The translations under genes and the position numbers were made by a program. From Cristatella mucedo (Eukaryota; Bryozoa; Phylactolaemata; Cristatellidae), in NCBI GenBank assembly GCA_009760855.2, contig WPIO01000047.1, positions 1,917,501 to 1,981,500 on the forward strand: 64,000 nucleotides of DNA, written 5' to 3'. Of the stretch, positions 10,674 to 21,419 are shown piece after piece (position 1 is the stretch's first letter; each line of letters opens with the position of its first letter). Under the pieces are notes generated by a model. It saw nothing but the letters and a program-made list of their open reading frames with translations. It had not been told where the DNA came from and made no database searches.

Positions 10674-12402
10674 GGCGCTTCGGCGCGCGATCACTTTCAT
10701 CGCGTGGCCATTAGCCCGACTCAGGGCATGCACCAACGGACGCTGCCTAGCTGCACGGGCCCGTGTGAGAAATCCTGCGATCATCGTGCGACTAGTCTAC
10801 CGGCGTCGTGTTAAGTCGAATACTGGCTGGGAAACATTGGCGTGGAACCCGTATCTCTTTTCTTTTTCAATTTTCCCGTTCGCATGCGTTGCACACTGCA
10901 CGCACGATTTACTGAATATTCACTACGATGAAGCCAATGAAACTAAAGTAAGTAGTACAACGCAGTGATGATAGAGCGAAAGTAAAATTTTTCGTAAAAA
11001 ATTGGAGAACTTCGCATTCGTAATCTAGAAGCGGATTATTTACAGAGCTAGCGCTCGCGATAACTCCACGTTTTCGTCATTCGTCCGTTGTTGGCATTCG
11101 CAGACACAGATCGCCGACACTGATGAGGTTTAGCAAGCGGGTAAGCTGATCCCTGCCACGAGATGAGACTCGCTCGATTCTATTGTCAAGTTGCTGACAA
11201 ACGAGGAAAACGAATGACTGCGAGCGTAACGACAAGTTTCCCCTGTGACATGTCTAGTGACGTCAAAGGTCGAAACTATACGTTCCTCTGTAGCGAAGCT
11301 TTTGTCCCTTTAAAAGACAGATTACTTGAAGGAAATATGAATTGCGCCGATCTTTAGCCAAGATGTGCTATAATAAGTAGCTGCATTCTGGCTAGACTCC
11401 TCATTCGAGCTGCGGATTATTGGTTTCGATAATTTTGAGATTTTAAGTGCGATCGGCGCGTTTCTCTCTTTTCGCAACACGAAGGGATACTTTGCTGATG
11501 GCGGTGACGCTCGCTTCAACTTACGAGACTGTCAATAAGTCTTCCATTTGGCGCTAGCCACTACGCACGAACAACGAGGCGTGGCTACAACCAGGAAACT
11601 TATACAAGTCAAGCTTAGTTTCATCTTAGTTATCCACGTGTTCGCCCTTTAGAAGCCAGCTATTAGGCACTTGCAAAATCCGCATCGCGTCAGATCAAAG
11701 CTAAAGTGCTCTGCACTAGAAAAAAGTAGTGGCAACGATGAGGCAAATCAAATAAACGAGAGAAAACAAAAAAATTCATTATTTAAAACAATATACACAA
11801 GTATTCATCGTACATTATGATTAGTTTTTCCCTTAAGTTAATAAAAATTGTCTAAAAAGCGTAATCTGCTTTAATTTTTAGGACTTAAAAGACAAAAAAA
11901 AGTTAGCTAAGGCAAACGCGAAGCAGCTCGATGATTTTTATTATCATATCAGCATTTAATGCACCTCAATATTAATTGAGCGGACGTGTTGACAATGGCT
12001 AACTTTTTTCTTAGGTTTTTTTGTAGGCGATGGCCTACTGCCATTAGTTATTTAAATTAATTTTAAGTAATTAGGCACTTTACACAGCATAAAATCATAT
12101 TGGGGTGGGTTGGGAATAGATTTCTTTTATCAGATATTAACTGTCATATTTTCACAAAGTTTGAACACACCTGCATTCGTAATTTTAGTAAAGATCTTCG
12201 GACCACTTGGTTATAATCTGTCCTCAATTCAACTGATCTTGCCTCACCCCCGAATTTCACACAAGGCACGACTGTCTAATCTGTTAGCGCACAATGAACA
12301 AAAAAAAATGCTTCAAATCATCCTATTATTATTATTCTAGTGCTATAGCTTAATGCATTTGCTCGCAACTGTCTTGACTACGTGGAGAGAAATTGATTTC
12401 AG

Positions 12403-12600
12403 GTCAAGAAGATGGCGCAGGGAAAGAATAGGAGGCTGTCCGTGCAGAGCAAGAGCCACTCAGCCATGCGCGAAGTTAACAAGAAGCTGCTATTCGTACC
12501 TCTTGTCTTCGTCCTGTCCAGACTCTGGGGCACGCTGCGCTTCTTGCTCAACATCAGCCCGATGACGCAGCACATAGGAAATTTCATCGCTCCAATACAG
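12403..12600 (+). CDS. GPR157: GPR157-like receptor, exon with TM6
   Basis: Sixty-six codons in phase 0 after the acceptor TTGATTTCAG at 12402, joining in frame to the TM3-TM5 exon (KLHIGKH then VKKMAQGKNRR). The exon encodes the basic third intracellular loop with SKSHSAMREVNKK, then TM6 as LLFVPLVFVLSRLWGTLRF and the start of the last extracellular loop (MTQHIGNFIAPIQ). This order and the loop-to-TM6 transition match the GPR157 group closely. The frame-consistent end is after CAG at 12600, which would require a GC donor (CAG|GCAGGT). A GT donor four bases further on changes the phase. The ATG at 12412 is an internal Met, not a start. A CA repeat begins 28 bases after the exon. Confidence 0.82.
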
Positions 12601-12623
12601 GCAGGTAACGCCGGTACTACTTG

Positions 12624-12751
<128 letters not shown>

Positions 12752-14032
12752 TGTTCGAGTCCGGTGCCAAGTCCAGTGCTGAAATAAGAACGGTTCTAAC
12801 AGTTGCGTGAGAAAAAGCGAAATATATTTGCAAACGAAACTTACTTTGACCATGAAATTACTACACAGGGATAGTTTCATCAGTATCTCTCTTCCTTCCG
12901 AATGCAGTAGCATGCACGATCCTATACGTTTCTGCCGAACCAAACGCTTACGAAGCAACAAGTACATCACATATTATGGAAACTGAGCAGAGATCACTCG
13001 ATTGGACGAGATCAGAGGATTGGAAACATTTGTAGAATTGTATTGCACACGGCATTATTCCAGCCACCGAGCGTATTGACCGGACAGCCAAACGTGGAGG
13101 CCGGAGCACCGAGAGTCTGGAGTGCCTGCGGTGCCGGGACGCCAGGAGCAGCAGGAGGAAAATAAGTTGATTCCAATCAGAATTTAGAACTTGTCACTCC
13201 ATCTAGACGTCGTTTCCGCGAGTGCAAGTCAGTTCTTAAGAAGTTTGATTCAGGTAGATTCTCTGCGTTAGTCACGCTAATTCTTTTGGCGGCCGCACGA
13301 TGGCACTGACAACCAAAACATAATTGAGTACTTACAGTCTCGCTGGAAATAGTCCACATTCCTCTGCTGAAGGGGAAGAATTATTAGAAGGCTTGAGGAT
13401 TTAAATTCTGCTTCACGAGTACGGAAATCGTAAAGGATATGCTAATGTCGCCTGATTTTCGTCACATGGGCGTTGCAATCACGGCTTTTTACCGCGTTTT
13501 ATTTGGACAGCGGAGTAAGCAACCTTTAGTGTCACAAATGCACAGCTGGCCACTTCATTATCGATTATTGCCAACTGACAAGAGAAAAATTCTACTGGCA
13601 TAAGTTCTTAACCGCGGACCATTATTTAGTAAGCAAACTATTGAGATTTAATAGCTAGAAGTAGTAGATTGAGGCCCCAGTAACCTTGATTCCCATCGAT
13701 TAAATTGGCGGCTTATGTAGAGCTGTAAACCCCATGCCACTCAACATCAGCAGTATCAAAACGATAGTAATCGTGCTCACAATCGCAATACTTTTATTTG
13801 TCTGTAAAGCATTATTTATCGGCAAAGTTGCATTGCAATTACTCAGACGGAGAGTGGAGATTTTGGTGTTATCCCTAGTGGTTTCGTCTCGCCTCTCTCC
13901 GAGTTTCTCCAAGTCGACCGTTTCCGAATGCTCCGTAAGAGCTCCGTAAGGTGTAACACGGTAGGTGATTGTAGAGTTATGCCGGTCCTTACCTTCGCGA
14001 CAATGGAGAGAGCCTGTTCATTTTAATTTCAG

Positions 14033-14215
14033 GGGCTGGGAGACAGCTCTCAAGGCATTCTCAACTGCATCGTGTTTGTATACACGACCAGAACAGTGAA
14101 GAGCCGGCTCGCCTGCTGCTCGGGCTGCAGCGATAACGACACTTATCGACGATCGAGCACCACTACCAACAACAACAAGAACAGGCCGACTGCAGTCGAG
14201 AAGAACATCGTTTGA
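14033..14215 (+). CDS. GPR157: GPR157-like receptor, last exon with TM7 and C-tail
   Basis: Sixty codons and TGA (14213-14215) after the acceptor TTTAATTTCAG at 14032. The sequence starts GLGDSSQGILNCIVFVYTTR, which is the TM7 signature region of the GPR157 group (Gly-x-Gly, then QG, then N, then a hydrophobic helix ending before a basic residue). A short Cys-rich membrane-proximal segment (LACCSGC, likely palmitoylated by analogy with related receptors) follows, then a hydrophilic tail rich in Ser, Thr and Asn ending VEKNIV. With the two upstream exons this gives 281 residues. Known GPR157 proteins are about 330, and the difference fits the missing TM1-TM2 part. The exon is too short, and its start too dependent on splicing, to appear as a long open frame. 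Confidence 0.82.
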   Translation, partial: GLGDSSQGILNCIVFVYTTRTVKSRLACCSGCSDNDTYRRSSTTTNNNKNRPTAVEKNIV

Positions 14216-14747
14216 ACTACACTCGACACTGAGCTGCACTGTACGAGCTCACTTGAAGGAAGCGAAACTTCAATGCGACTCCCTGGAAGTACAGCAGGTC
14301 TACGAAGATAGGAATTTCTAGAGCACGCTGAAGTATTTTGAATCACATCAAGTGACGGATTTCTCTTGAACATCGTTCGCTTGAGTGTTGCTAACATTCC
14401 AAAAAGAATCGCATCAGGATCCGGTAGCTATTTGATTGAACTTGGCCATGTAAAGTTATGGTAGCATATATAAGGGCATGCAAGTATAAAGCGGAAATCT
14501 TGTAAGATGCGCCGGGTTAAGCTTTCCGGTAAAGCAATCGTGGAAAGAATGCATCAGTATTAGGCACGATAATACAGTATTATTTGCTACTGATTCATTT
14601 TGAATTCGTTTCATTCACGCCTTAAATTCTGCTCCGGGCAACTACTCGCAGGCTACATTGTCACCATGCTAAAGTTTTATAAGTGATTCATGATTGTACT
14701 CAGAAAGTTCTGATGTATTCTCTGCATTTATTAGTACTTGAAGATAC

Positions 14748-14753
14748 AATAAA
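14748..14753 (+). promoter_or_regulatory. Candidate polyadenylation signal AATAAA
   Basis: First AATAAA downstream of the receptor stop codon, giving a 3' untranslated region of about 540 bases. It is followed by a T-containing stretch. Positional inference only. Confidence 0.5.
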
Positions 14754-14760
14754 ATGGCAA

Positions 14761-15389
14761 AATGCAACTTCTATTATTAAATAAATAACAACAATGTCTT
14801 TATTGGAAGATGTATGTGAAAGTACATATGTGGCTTTTCATGCCCATTCAGACAACAATATTCTAGCAGTGAGTGAGAACAATAAAGGTTTGAATGCACT
14901 TATATTTAACCAAAACAATACATAATTTGAGAATTCCGATATGTTGATGAGACTAATTAAGTTAATATAATTCCCCTCCCCACTTCTTGTGCATTCAAAT
15001 TATGTTATCGCTCAATGGTTATAGTGAATTAAACTGATCCGGAATGGAATTTCCATCCAGCAGCACTGCGCTCATGCTAGCTTGGTCCGGCGGATATTGC
15101 TTGGTCTCAATGATGTATCTGATAGAGCATTATTTATATTGATGTATATGCGTCTGTAACACCAGAAAAGCTACAAGAGCAGCGTGAGCTTAAAGCTGGA
15201 GAGCTATATGTAGTGCACTTAAAGCTACAGCGGCTTCGGTGCTCACTCAGTAGACGTCAGAATCCACCTCAAGCAAGACAAAGAAAGTAACAACCATGAG
15301 TGAGACACGAGGGCAGTTGAAGAAGTTAGCAGCAGGTCTTCAGAAGTAGCGGCGCAGGAAGCCTGGAAAGGACGTGCATCAGTCGGCAG

Positions 15390-15391
<2 letters not shown>
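14761..15391. other. Unassigned AT-rich intergenic DNA
   Basis: No frame, splice context or repeat family recognised between the receptor 3' end and the GA-rich tract. Confidence 0.4.
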
Positions 15392-15486
<95 letters not shown>

Positions 15487-15547
15487 CAGAGACAGAGACA
15501 GAGACAGAGACAGAGACAGAGACAGAGACAGAGACAGAGAGAGAGAC

Positions 15548-15578
<31 letters not shown>

Positions 15579-15705
15579 CAGAGACAGAGACAGAGACAGA
15601 GACAGAGACAGAGACAGAGAGACAGAGACAGACAGAGACAGAGTGAGAGAGAGAGAGGGAGGGAGAGAGAGAGGGAGAGAGAGACAGAGAAACAGAGAGA
15701 GAGAC

Positions 15706-15780
<75 letters not shown>

Positions 15781-15784
15781 GAGG

Positions 15785-15818
<34 letters not shown>

Positions 15819-15822
15819 CAGG
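15392..15822. repeat. GA / GACAGA purine tract, about 430 bp
   Basis: Plus strand is almost pure purine with C: (GA)n at 15392-15467, (GACAGA)n to about 15640, then interrupted GA and GGGA to 15822. Long frames on both strands (Arg/Glu, Ser/Leu, Asp/Arg) are low-complexity artefacts. Confidence 0.95.
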
Positions 15823-15999
15823 GGATTTCGACGAGCCACACTTGCGGAAGGAAGTGATTTCTGAAGTCCGAGACCTTTAGAGCAAAAAGCTTCTGTCGAC
15901 TGCCGACTTTTAGCGATCGAATGGAGCAGCTGGACACGAAGAAGCGAGGAAAGCTGAAGCTGGTGCAGAAGCTCAGCACAAGGAGCCACTTAGGAACCG

Positions 16000-16340
16000 A
16001 GCCGTAGTGAACCGCGTGTATCGGAATATAACTTGTGCTCTGCAGCCGTTGATAAGCTTCAGCTCAAAGACCGTGGGCGACAGCAGCTTTAGCTCTGCAG
16101 GTCCTAGACTGTGGAGCTCGTTCTTCCACGATTCTTACGCCACGACAACTGCTCTCCGACTATAGCTCGTCCTTTTCAGCGGTCCTGAACTGCTACTTCT
16201 ATGCTACTCACTACCTCAACTGCTCTCCTAACTCTGCTATGCTTCCCACTTTCTCTTTGTTGCGTGAGACGAAGTCTGTTGGCTACCGAATGCGTGCCGA
16301 AAGCCGCATAGGCTGTGAGTGTGCTATACAAAACTCTCCT
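16000..16340 (+). mobile_element. LINE family B 3' part
   Basis: Plus-strand copy of the C-terminal end and 3' end of family B. It has CTGCAGGTCCTAGACTGTGG, a block encoding the remains of a TSFSAVLNCYFYA-type peptide, GTCTGTTGGCTACCGAATGC and the terminal AACTCTCCTGCATAACACCC. These blocks appear reversed at 23830-24240, 30045-30300 and 62500-62800. Confidence 0.7.
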
Positions 16341-17736
16341 GCATAACACCCGCGTAGTCTTTGTGGCTTAGTGGAGTTACAGACGGAGGTTCATTGCATT
16401 GCATAGCAACTTGAGCACAAGAGATAAGTGACGGAAATTGTTGGATTTTTTGACCAAACGTGGAGTCATATTCATTATCAGCGGCCGCCGCAGAGTTTTA
16501 ATACCTTTAATCGCTAGTCTAACTAATGTGAAATTAGAGCAGTACAGCCTGTATAGAAACAAGGAGCTAAAATGACTTTCATGTAAATATCAAGAAATGT
16601 GCCTAAAGAGTAAAGGAAATTCAAAGGTCTAAAGAGCTTCAAAAAGCCGCAGTTGTGTATCTTCAAAATACAATTCTTGCATTTTTGAATGTACTTGAGT
16701 GCGGTAATACTGCACAGCAAGGAAGATCAACGCTACTGTTCACCTGAAGGCACAATTTCAGCAGGGAAATCTGCAGGTGGCTGCCCAAGCACAAGTAGTG
16801 GTCGAACGGCTGCACCGGGCGTTGAAGAATTTTACGTGCTGTGAAAATTGGCTGCAAAATACTTAATTTGTATACAATTTTAACAGAGCTTAATCTCAGT
16901 TAGTGCGCTCTAAATGTACACAAGCCGGCGACCTTGGCCGTTAAGGGCTAGCATCTCACCCCTGGGCCAAACCAAGGAGGAGATTGTCAAGACAAGTGCA
17001 CGAGGTTTACATGAATCTTATTTAGACACAAATCTCCAGTGTCATCATAGCTCTGATTCGCTGTCCGCGATTCAGAACTATTTGCTCTAGTGGCTCGCAA
17101 ACGATCTTGCTAGCTTCCGGTTCGTGCTAGGCCAGACTGATACAACTTTACAATGGTCGGGCGTTCGGAGTGGTGCAATTAACTTAAGAGCGCATGGCTA
17201 TGTGGCCACTTGCTTCTTCTTTAATGCAAGAAACTAGGTCATTTAATTCCTTTGGTAGAGCTATAATCCGTTGCGATTTGTTTACCGCTAAGAGGCCGAC
17301 TGGGTCAGGTGCTGTTAGCGGTCATGTTGGGCACCTCCACCTCACACATTTATACACAGATAATTATGGCCAGCAGTTCGAATCATTGTCAGCGTCTGAG
17401 CGGTGCGGTCGGCCAAGTACACGATAAGACAAATATCAAGATCCTGCTTTTGGAAGGCCCGTAATGGCTTGCGCCCAACCGGTATCAAGTGCTTTCTGAA
17501 ATGCAAGATGAAGGCAAACTTGAAGGAAAGTGATCGGTTGAGCCGGCGTGTCGCGTTGATTCTCCGCTCAGCCGCGCAACCGTGCTCTCTTCGAAATGGC
17601 TTCCGACTCCAGCGGTCGAGGGCTACTTACTCGTCAATTGAGCGATTTCGACCTCTACCAAGAGCCGGCTGCTGCATTTCGCTCGCTTTTAGCGCGCGTC
17701 TGGTCTTCCACAACGCATTAGTAGGCGTCGCCTAGC
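16341..17736. other. Unassigned region
   Basis: Mixed-composition DNA. On the minus strand near 17632-17690 a short ATG frame ends at a consensus-like donor (GACGA|GTAAGT), but no acceptor continues it sensibly. Nothing else is supported. Confidence 0.35.
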
Positions 17737-18432
17737 TCATGATCGAGCGACTTGCAAACAAGATGAGCCTGCATGTGGATCGTGTACTTCCGAATAACTA
17801 GACTTGCCATCCTGGCATTCACGCGGTCTCCCACAGCACGAACGCCGAGCGCTCGACGAGCCGCTGGCACGTGAACGCGTCAAGGTCGAGGACGTCTGCT
17901 GCATCTGAATCAACCGAATCCGAAGCGCTTTCTCGTGGCCTCGGTGGCACACCCTGGCTTGCTGTAAATTGCGCAGCTTCGACTTATTCTTGAAAGTGAA
18001 TGCAATTTCCTGCGAATACTGCAGTCGTCTGAGTTTCTGCCACCGTCATTTCTGGCACAGTGGTGCGTCTTCTTGGTCAATCGACTTCTGCATGGCATAG
18101 TATCGGCGAGACAGTTTCGCGAGACGTTTTTGTCTCTTCCACCGACGTTCTTCCATTTCCAAAGCCTTCCAGTCGCGAATGGCTTGAAGCGGCGGGGAAG
18201 TTTTTGAAAAAGAATGCTCCAGTCGCTTGTGCGTCAGAAACGATGATGGCTCGCCAAGGAGAAGCGCAACTTTATCGAATTTCCGGCTCAGGCAAACGCG
18301 GTAATTCGAAAGGGTTTGCTGGCACAAGGAGTCGAAGCTCAAGAAAGAACAAACGACGCATGTCGCCGAAAATGTTGAGAGCTTAAAATGAAACGGCAGT
18401 TTGCGACGACCCGGGATCCCTATCGACGTCAA
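17737..18432 (-). pseudogene. Long basic frame interrupted by one TGA (unknown protein)
   Basis: One minus-strand frame stays open for 129 codons, meets a single TGA near 18046-18048, and stays open for about 102 more codons. The residues on either side look continuous: a charged, probably helical stretch (MEERRWKRQKRLAKLSRRYY) before the stop and a similar one (QKLRRLQYSQEIAFTFKNKS, then KLRNLQQARVCHRGHEKALR) after it, ending in a Ser/Arg-rich part. A TTCAAG acceptor-like site precedes the charged part near 18185. No family is recognised. It may be a pseudogene, an exon pair separated by something I cannot see, or a chance frame. Nothing marks the TGA as a recoded codon. Confidence 0.38.
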
Positions 18433-19499
18433 CGGCCCCTTTCGATCATGAGGCTATAGGCTAGGCATCCGTCTGCATGACCTGACTGCGCGACCTTGCG
18501 AAATGAAACTGGAATTTGGTACATAAATTTACTGCACCAATACTGTACCTAAAGGTTGCCGCTGACAAAGCGAGGGAACAAAATGCTAGGCATGATAACA
18601 ATCTTCAGTCGAGGATTTTGAGATGAACGACCGAACCTTAATTTGAGCAAACTATCTCTGTAGTGGTCGCGTTGGCGCTGGTATCGCTGGTGATAACTAG
18701 TTAATGGCCGGAAGTGGATGATGTGACCAACAGTTTGAGAACCATCAAAAACACCACGAGCATCCGGAAGATTCTAATTCTATGGCGCTTACTGCCCCAC
18801 GGGCACGTGCGTAACACATATACCTGCAACGCTGAAATTAGCGAGCCTTCAATCAGGTCGGGCGACATACATTGTGAGGTTGAAACGGCAGCTCCACCTA
18901 AACCAGCCGGATTATGGTGAATTTTATATTCCATTGCAAGTATGCAACTTTAAGATAGTTTATGGTCGAGGCCGTTTAAAACGCAGGCACCCAGAGATAG
19001 GCCTGTAGTTTCGATTCAAGATTCGGTATCGGAATCGGCGACATTGAAATGCCGCGCGGTGAAGAACTAGGAGCTTGAAAGCTGAGCCTCGATTGAGAGC
19101 TATGAGCTCTTTCGCTGAATTATGAATCTCACGAAAATGCAGTGATAAGCCGATACTTATGAACAGAATTATGTATGATTATATAAGATAATAATTAGTG
19201 CGACTCATAACCTTGCTACTCCATAAGGCTTGTGCCTGACCACAGTAGTGGGTCCGGGAGCGACGGTTTGCCGGTCGGTGAGTCAAGTGCTAAGCGTGAG
19301 CAGCTGTCGAGCTTGCTAGCGAGTCGCCTGTGTGTATCAGCCATGCAATGCAGGCTATCGTTGTGCTTTTACTAATTCGGTGTTGTTGCTAGCGCTTCTT
19401 GCGGAATATTGGATGCTATGTTTTATCGTCAGGGTATCGCTAGCTTCGGGATTTTGCGAATTGCACGCATTGTGCCGCTACCCAAACAAAAAAGGAATT
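18433..19499. other. Unassigned region
   Basis: No supported gene or repeat family. Short frames only. Confidence 0.35.
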
Positions 19500-19600
19500 G
19501 CTCGGCCCTAACGTACACAGAGGCAGCACACAAACGTGGTTAGTGGCAGCATGCAGAATGTCAGCACGCATAAGCCCACAAAAAACAAATCACATGGACA
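19500..19600 (-). mobile_element. LINE family A 3' scrap
   Basis: Contains GTGGTTAGTGGCAGCATGCA and TGTCAGCACGCATAAGC, the reversed family A 3' untranslated blocks seen at 9325, 26335, 34130 and 51415. Confidence 0.6.
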
Positions 19601-19729
19601 CACTCTGGACCCAAGCGAATCTCTGTTGGCTGGGTCAGCTGCAATGTAACATGGATCACCAGTTGGGCCAGGGCCTGACATGTAGGCTTGCCCAGACATG
19701 CGATGACGGGGTACGGACATTCTCCCCTG

Positions 19730-19966
19730 GGGTAAAGGGTTTAGCGTTTAGGGCTTATGGTTTTAGAGTTTAGGGTTGAGCGTTGAGCGTCGAAGGTTGA
19801 GGGTCGAGGGTTTTGCGTTTATTGTGTAACGTTTAGGGTTGAGGATTTTGTGGTTTTAGGGTTTAGGGTTGAGCGTTGAGGGTTTGGCGTTTAGCGTTTA
19901 GCTGTTAGGGCTACACGCTTATCGTTTAGCATTTAGGGTTTAGCGTTTAGGGTTTAGGGTTTCTAT
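19730..19966. repeat. Degenerate telomere-like array
   Basis: Dozens of 6- to 8-base units such as TTTAGGG, TTTAGCG, TTGAGCG and TTGAGGG. The most regular part is at the end (three near-perfect TTTAGGG units near 19940-19966). It looks like an interstitial telomere-like minisatellite with mixed variants rather than a functional telomere. Confidence 0.8.
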
Positions 19967-20274
19967 ACCTCTGTATACTAATATGCGTCGTGCGGAATAA
20001 CGTGATTGCTTGCACCTATTTATTGCTCGTTTTTCGTGATTGATCTGGTTAGTCTATTAGTAGTTCATTGAGTAAAACATTAAAGTACATTTTTTGTGGT
20101 TAGACTACTCAAATGGACTGTCTAGTGCAAGGCCAACCAGTGAATATGACATACGGAATTAACAAAATGTCCAATTATACTGAGTTGATTTGATTTCAAT
20201 AAAGCATGAACTTAATTTGATCATTTACATATATATATATATCTGTATTTTTAGTTATACATTCATCAACATAG

Positions 20275-20370
20275 GGAGAAATGTCCTACCGGGGGAAATG
20301 TCCTAGGGTCTACGGGGGGGGGGAATGTCGGGGGGGGGGAGGGAAAAGTCGGATGGGAAAATGTCCTACA
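20275..20370 (+). repeat. G-rich minisatellite
   Basis: Four diverged copies of a unit containing GAAATGTCCTA or GGAATGTCG, separated by runs of 5 to 11 G. Several G runs lie close enough to form a G-quadruplex. Confidence 0.7.
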
Positions 20371-20868
20371 AGCGCGATGACGCCATGTCAGATTGGCTTT
20401 TGGAGATCTGAAGTTGGCCTGATAAGTCTTTGGTTTTAAACGCTTTTGGTCACGCCTATAAAGATATTCGGATGGATGTCAGGCATTCGCCGACGATGCG
20501 GCCACTCACACAAGGCAGCAAGGACACAATGCCCTCGAGGCGCTCCAGATAAGCACGCTCGCTGCTATGGCTTGTATATTCCACTGTAGCATACTGTTCG
20601 TAGTTCCCCTTCCGTTAGCTGTAGACCTCGGTGAGCTGAGATGTACAGCATTAGCGATTCTCAGTTACGCGAACGCAGTCTGACCAATGTCGCCGTGATT
20701 TGGTAATCTTGAGATTAGCAGCTCCGTCTTCAAGATTGTTCTCGTCTGAGAGTATCGTCTCAAGTCAAAAGGCCCGGTGTCTCCTGCTACCCCGTCATCT
20801 AAAGAACCTAGGGCTCCAGTAGTATTGCATGGTTCATCTGTTGTTGTTGTCAAATGTGACGGTAATGT

Positions 20869-21388
20869 AAAGAGGTTTAATCAAACTGCCGCTCGTCTTT
20901 CCAGCTGCCCCGCGACAGTGACGCGGCAGCAGGAGACGTAGCTGGCAGTGGGTGGTGCACGGGCGGGAAGTAGTCTGCACCTTCGTCTCGGTTACATAGT
21001 GATCTGCTACGGCACTGGAGGAAACGAATGGTTATCTATGGCTTTAGTATTTTAAAAATTTTTTTATAAGCAGCTAAAAAGAGAAAATTCCTGGCTCCTG
21101 ATAAAAGAGGAGACCAGTGCAGACTTTTTAAGGTGGCCCTATTCAGTCAGGCTATATATGTCTGTTAAGTCGCTTTATTTTGCTCTAGCGAAATCTCTGA
21201 GTGGACGTCGATTATTGTCGACGTTCACTTACTTATCTTTTACAATTATCTGCTTATGAGAAGGTGTGAAATAATGCGGTAGCCAAGAAAAATGGCCGCA
21301 GAGCGTAGCAGTTTTGTTTCGTTTTCTCGTTGTTGTCAGCTCAGGCACTATTGCCTTAAAGAGGTCTAATCAAACGGCCGCTCGTCTT
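20869..21388. repeat. Pair of 31-bp direct repeats, 489 bp apart
   Basis: The 31 bases at 20869-20899 (starting AAAGAGGTTTAATCAAAC) recur at 21358-21388 with two substitutions. Weaker similarity extends about 30 bases upstream from a shared GTTGTTGTCA. The DNA between them has no recognised gene. Confidence 0.7.
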
Positions 21389-21419
21389 GACCTAGCTCAG
21401 TGACGTAGCGAGACGGCAG

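Noticed and set aside
15243-15989. Minus-strand Ser/Leu frames of 217 and 248 codons
   Set aside because: Pure low-complexity translation of the GA tract.
17632-17690. Short minus-strand first exon with GTAAGT donor
   Set aside because: The next good acceptor gives an immediate stop. Nothing supports translation.
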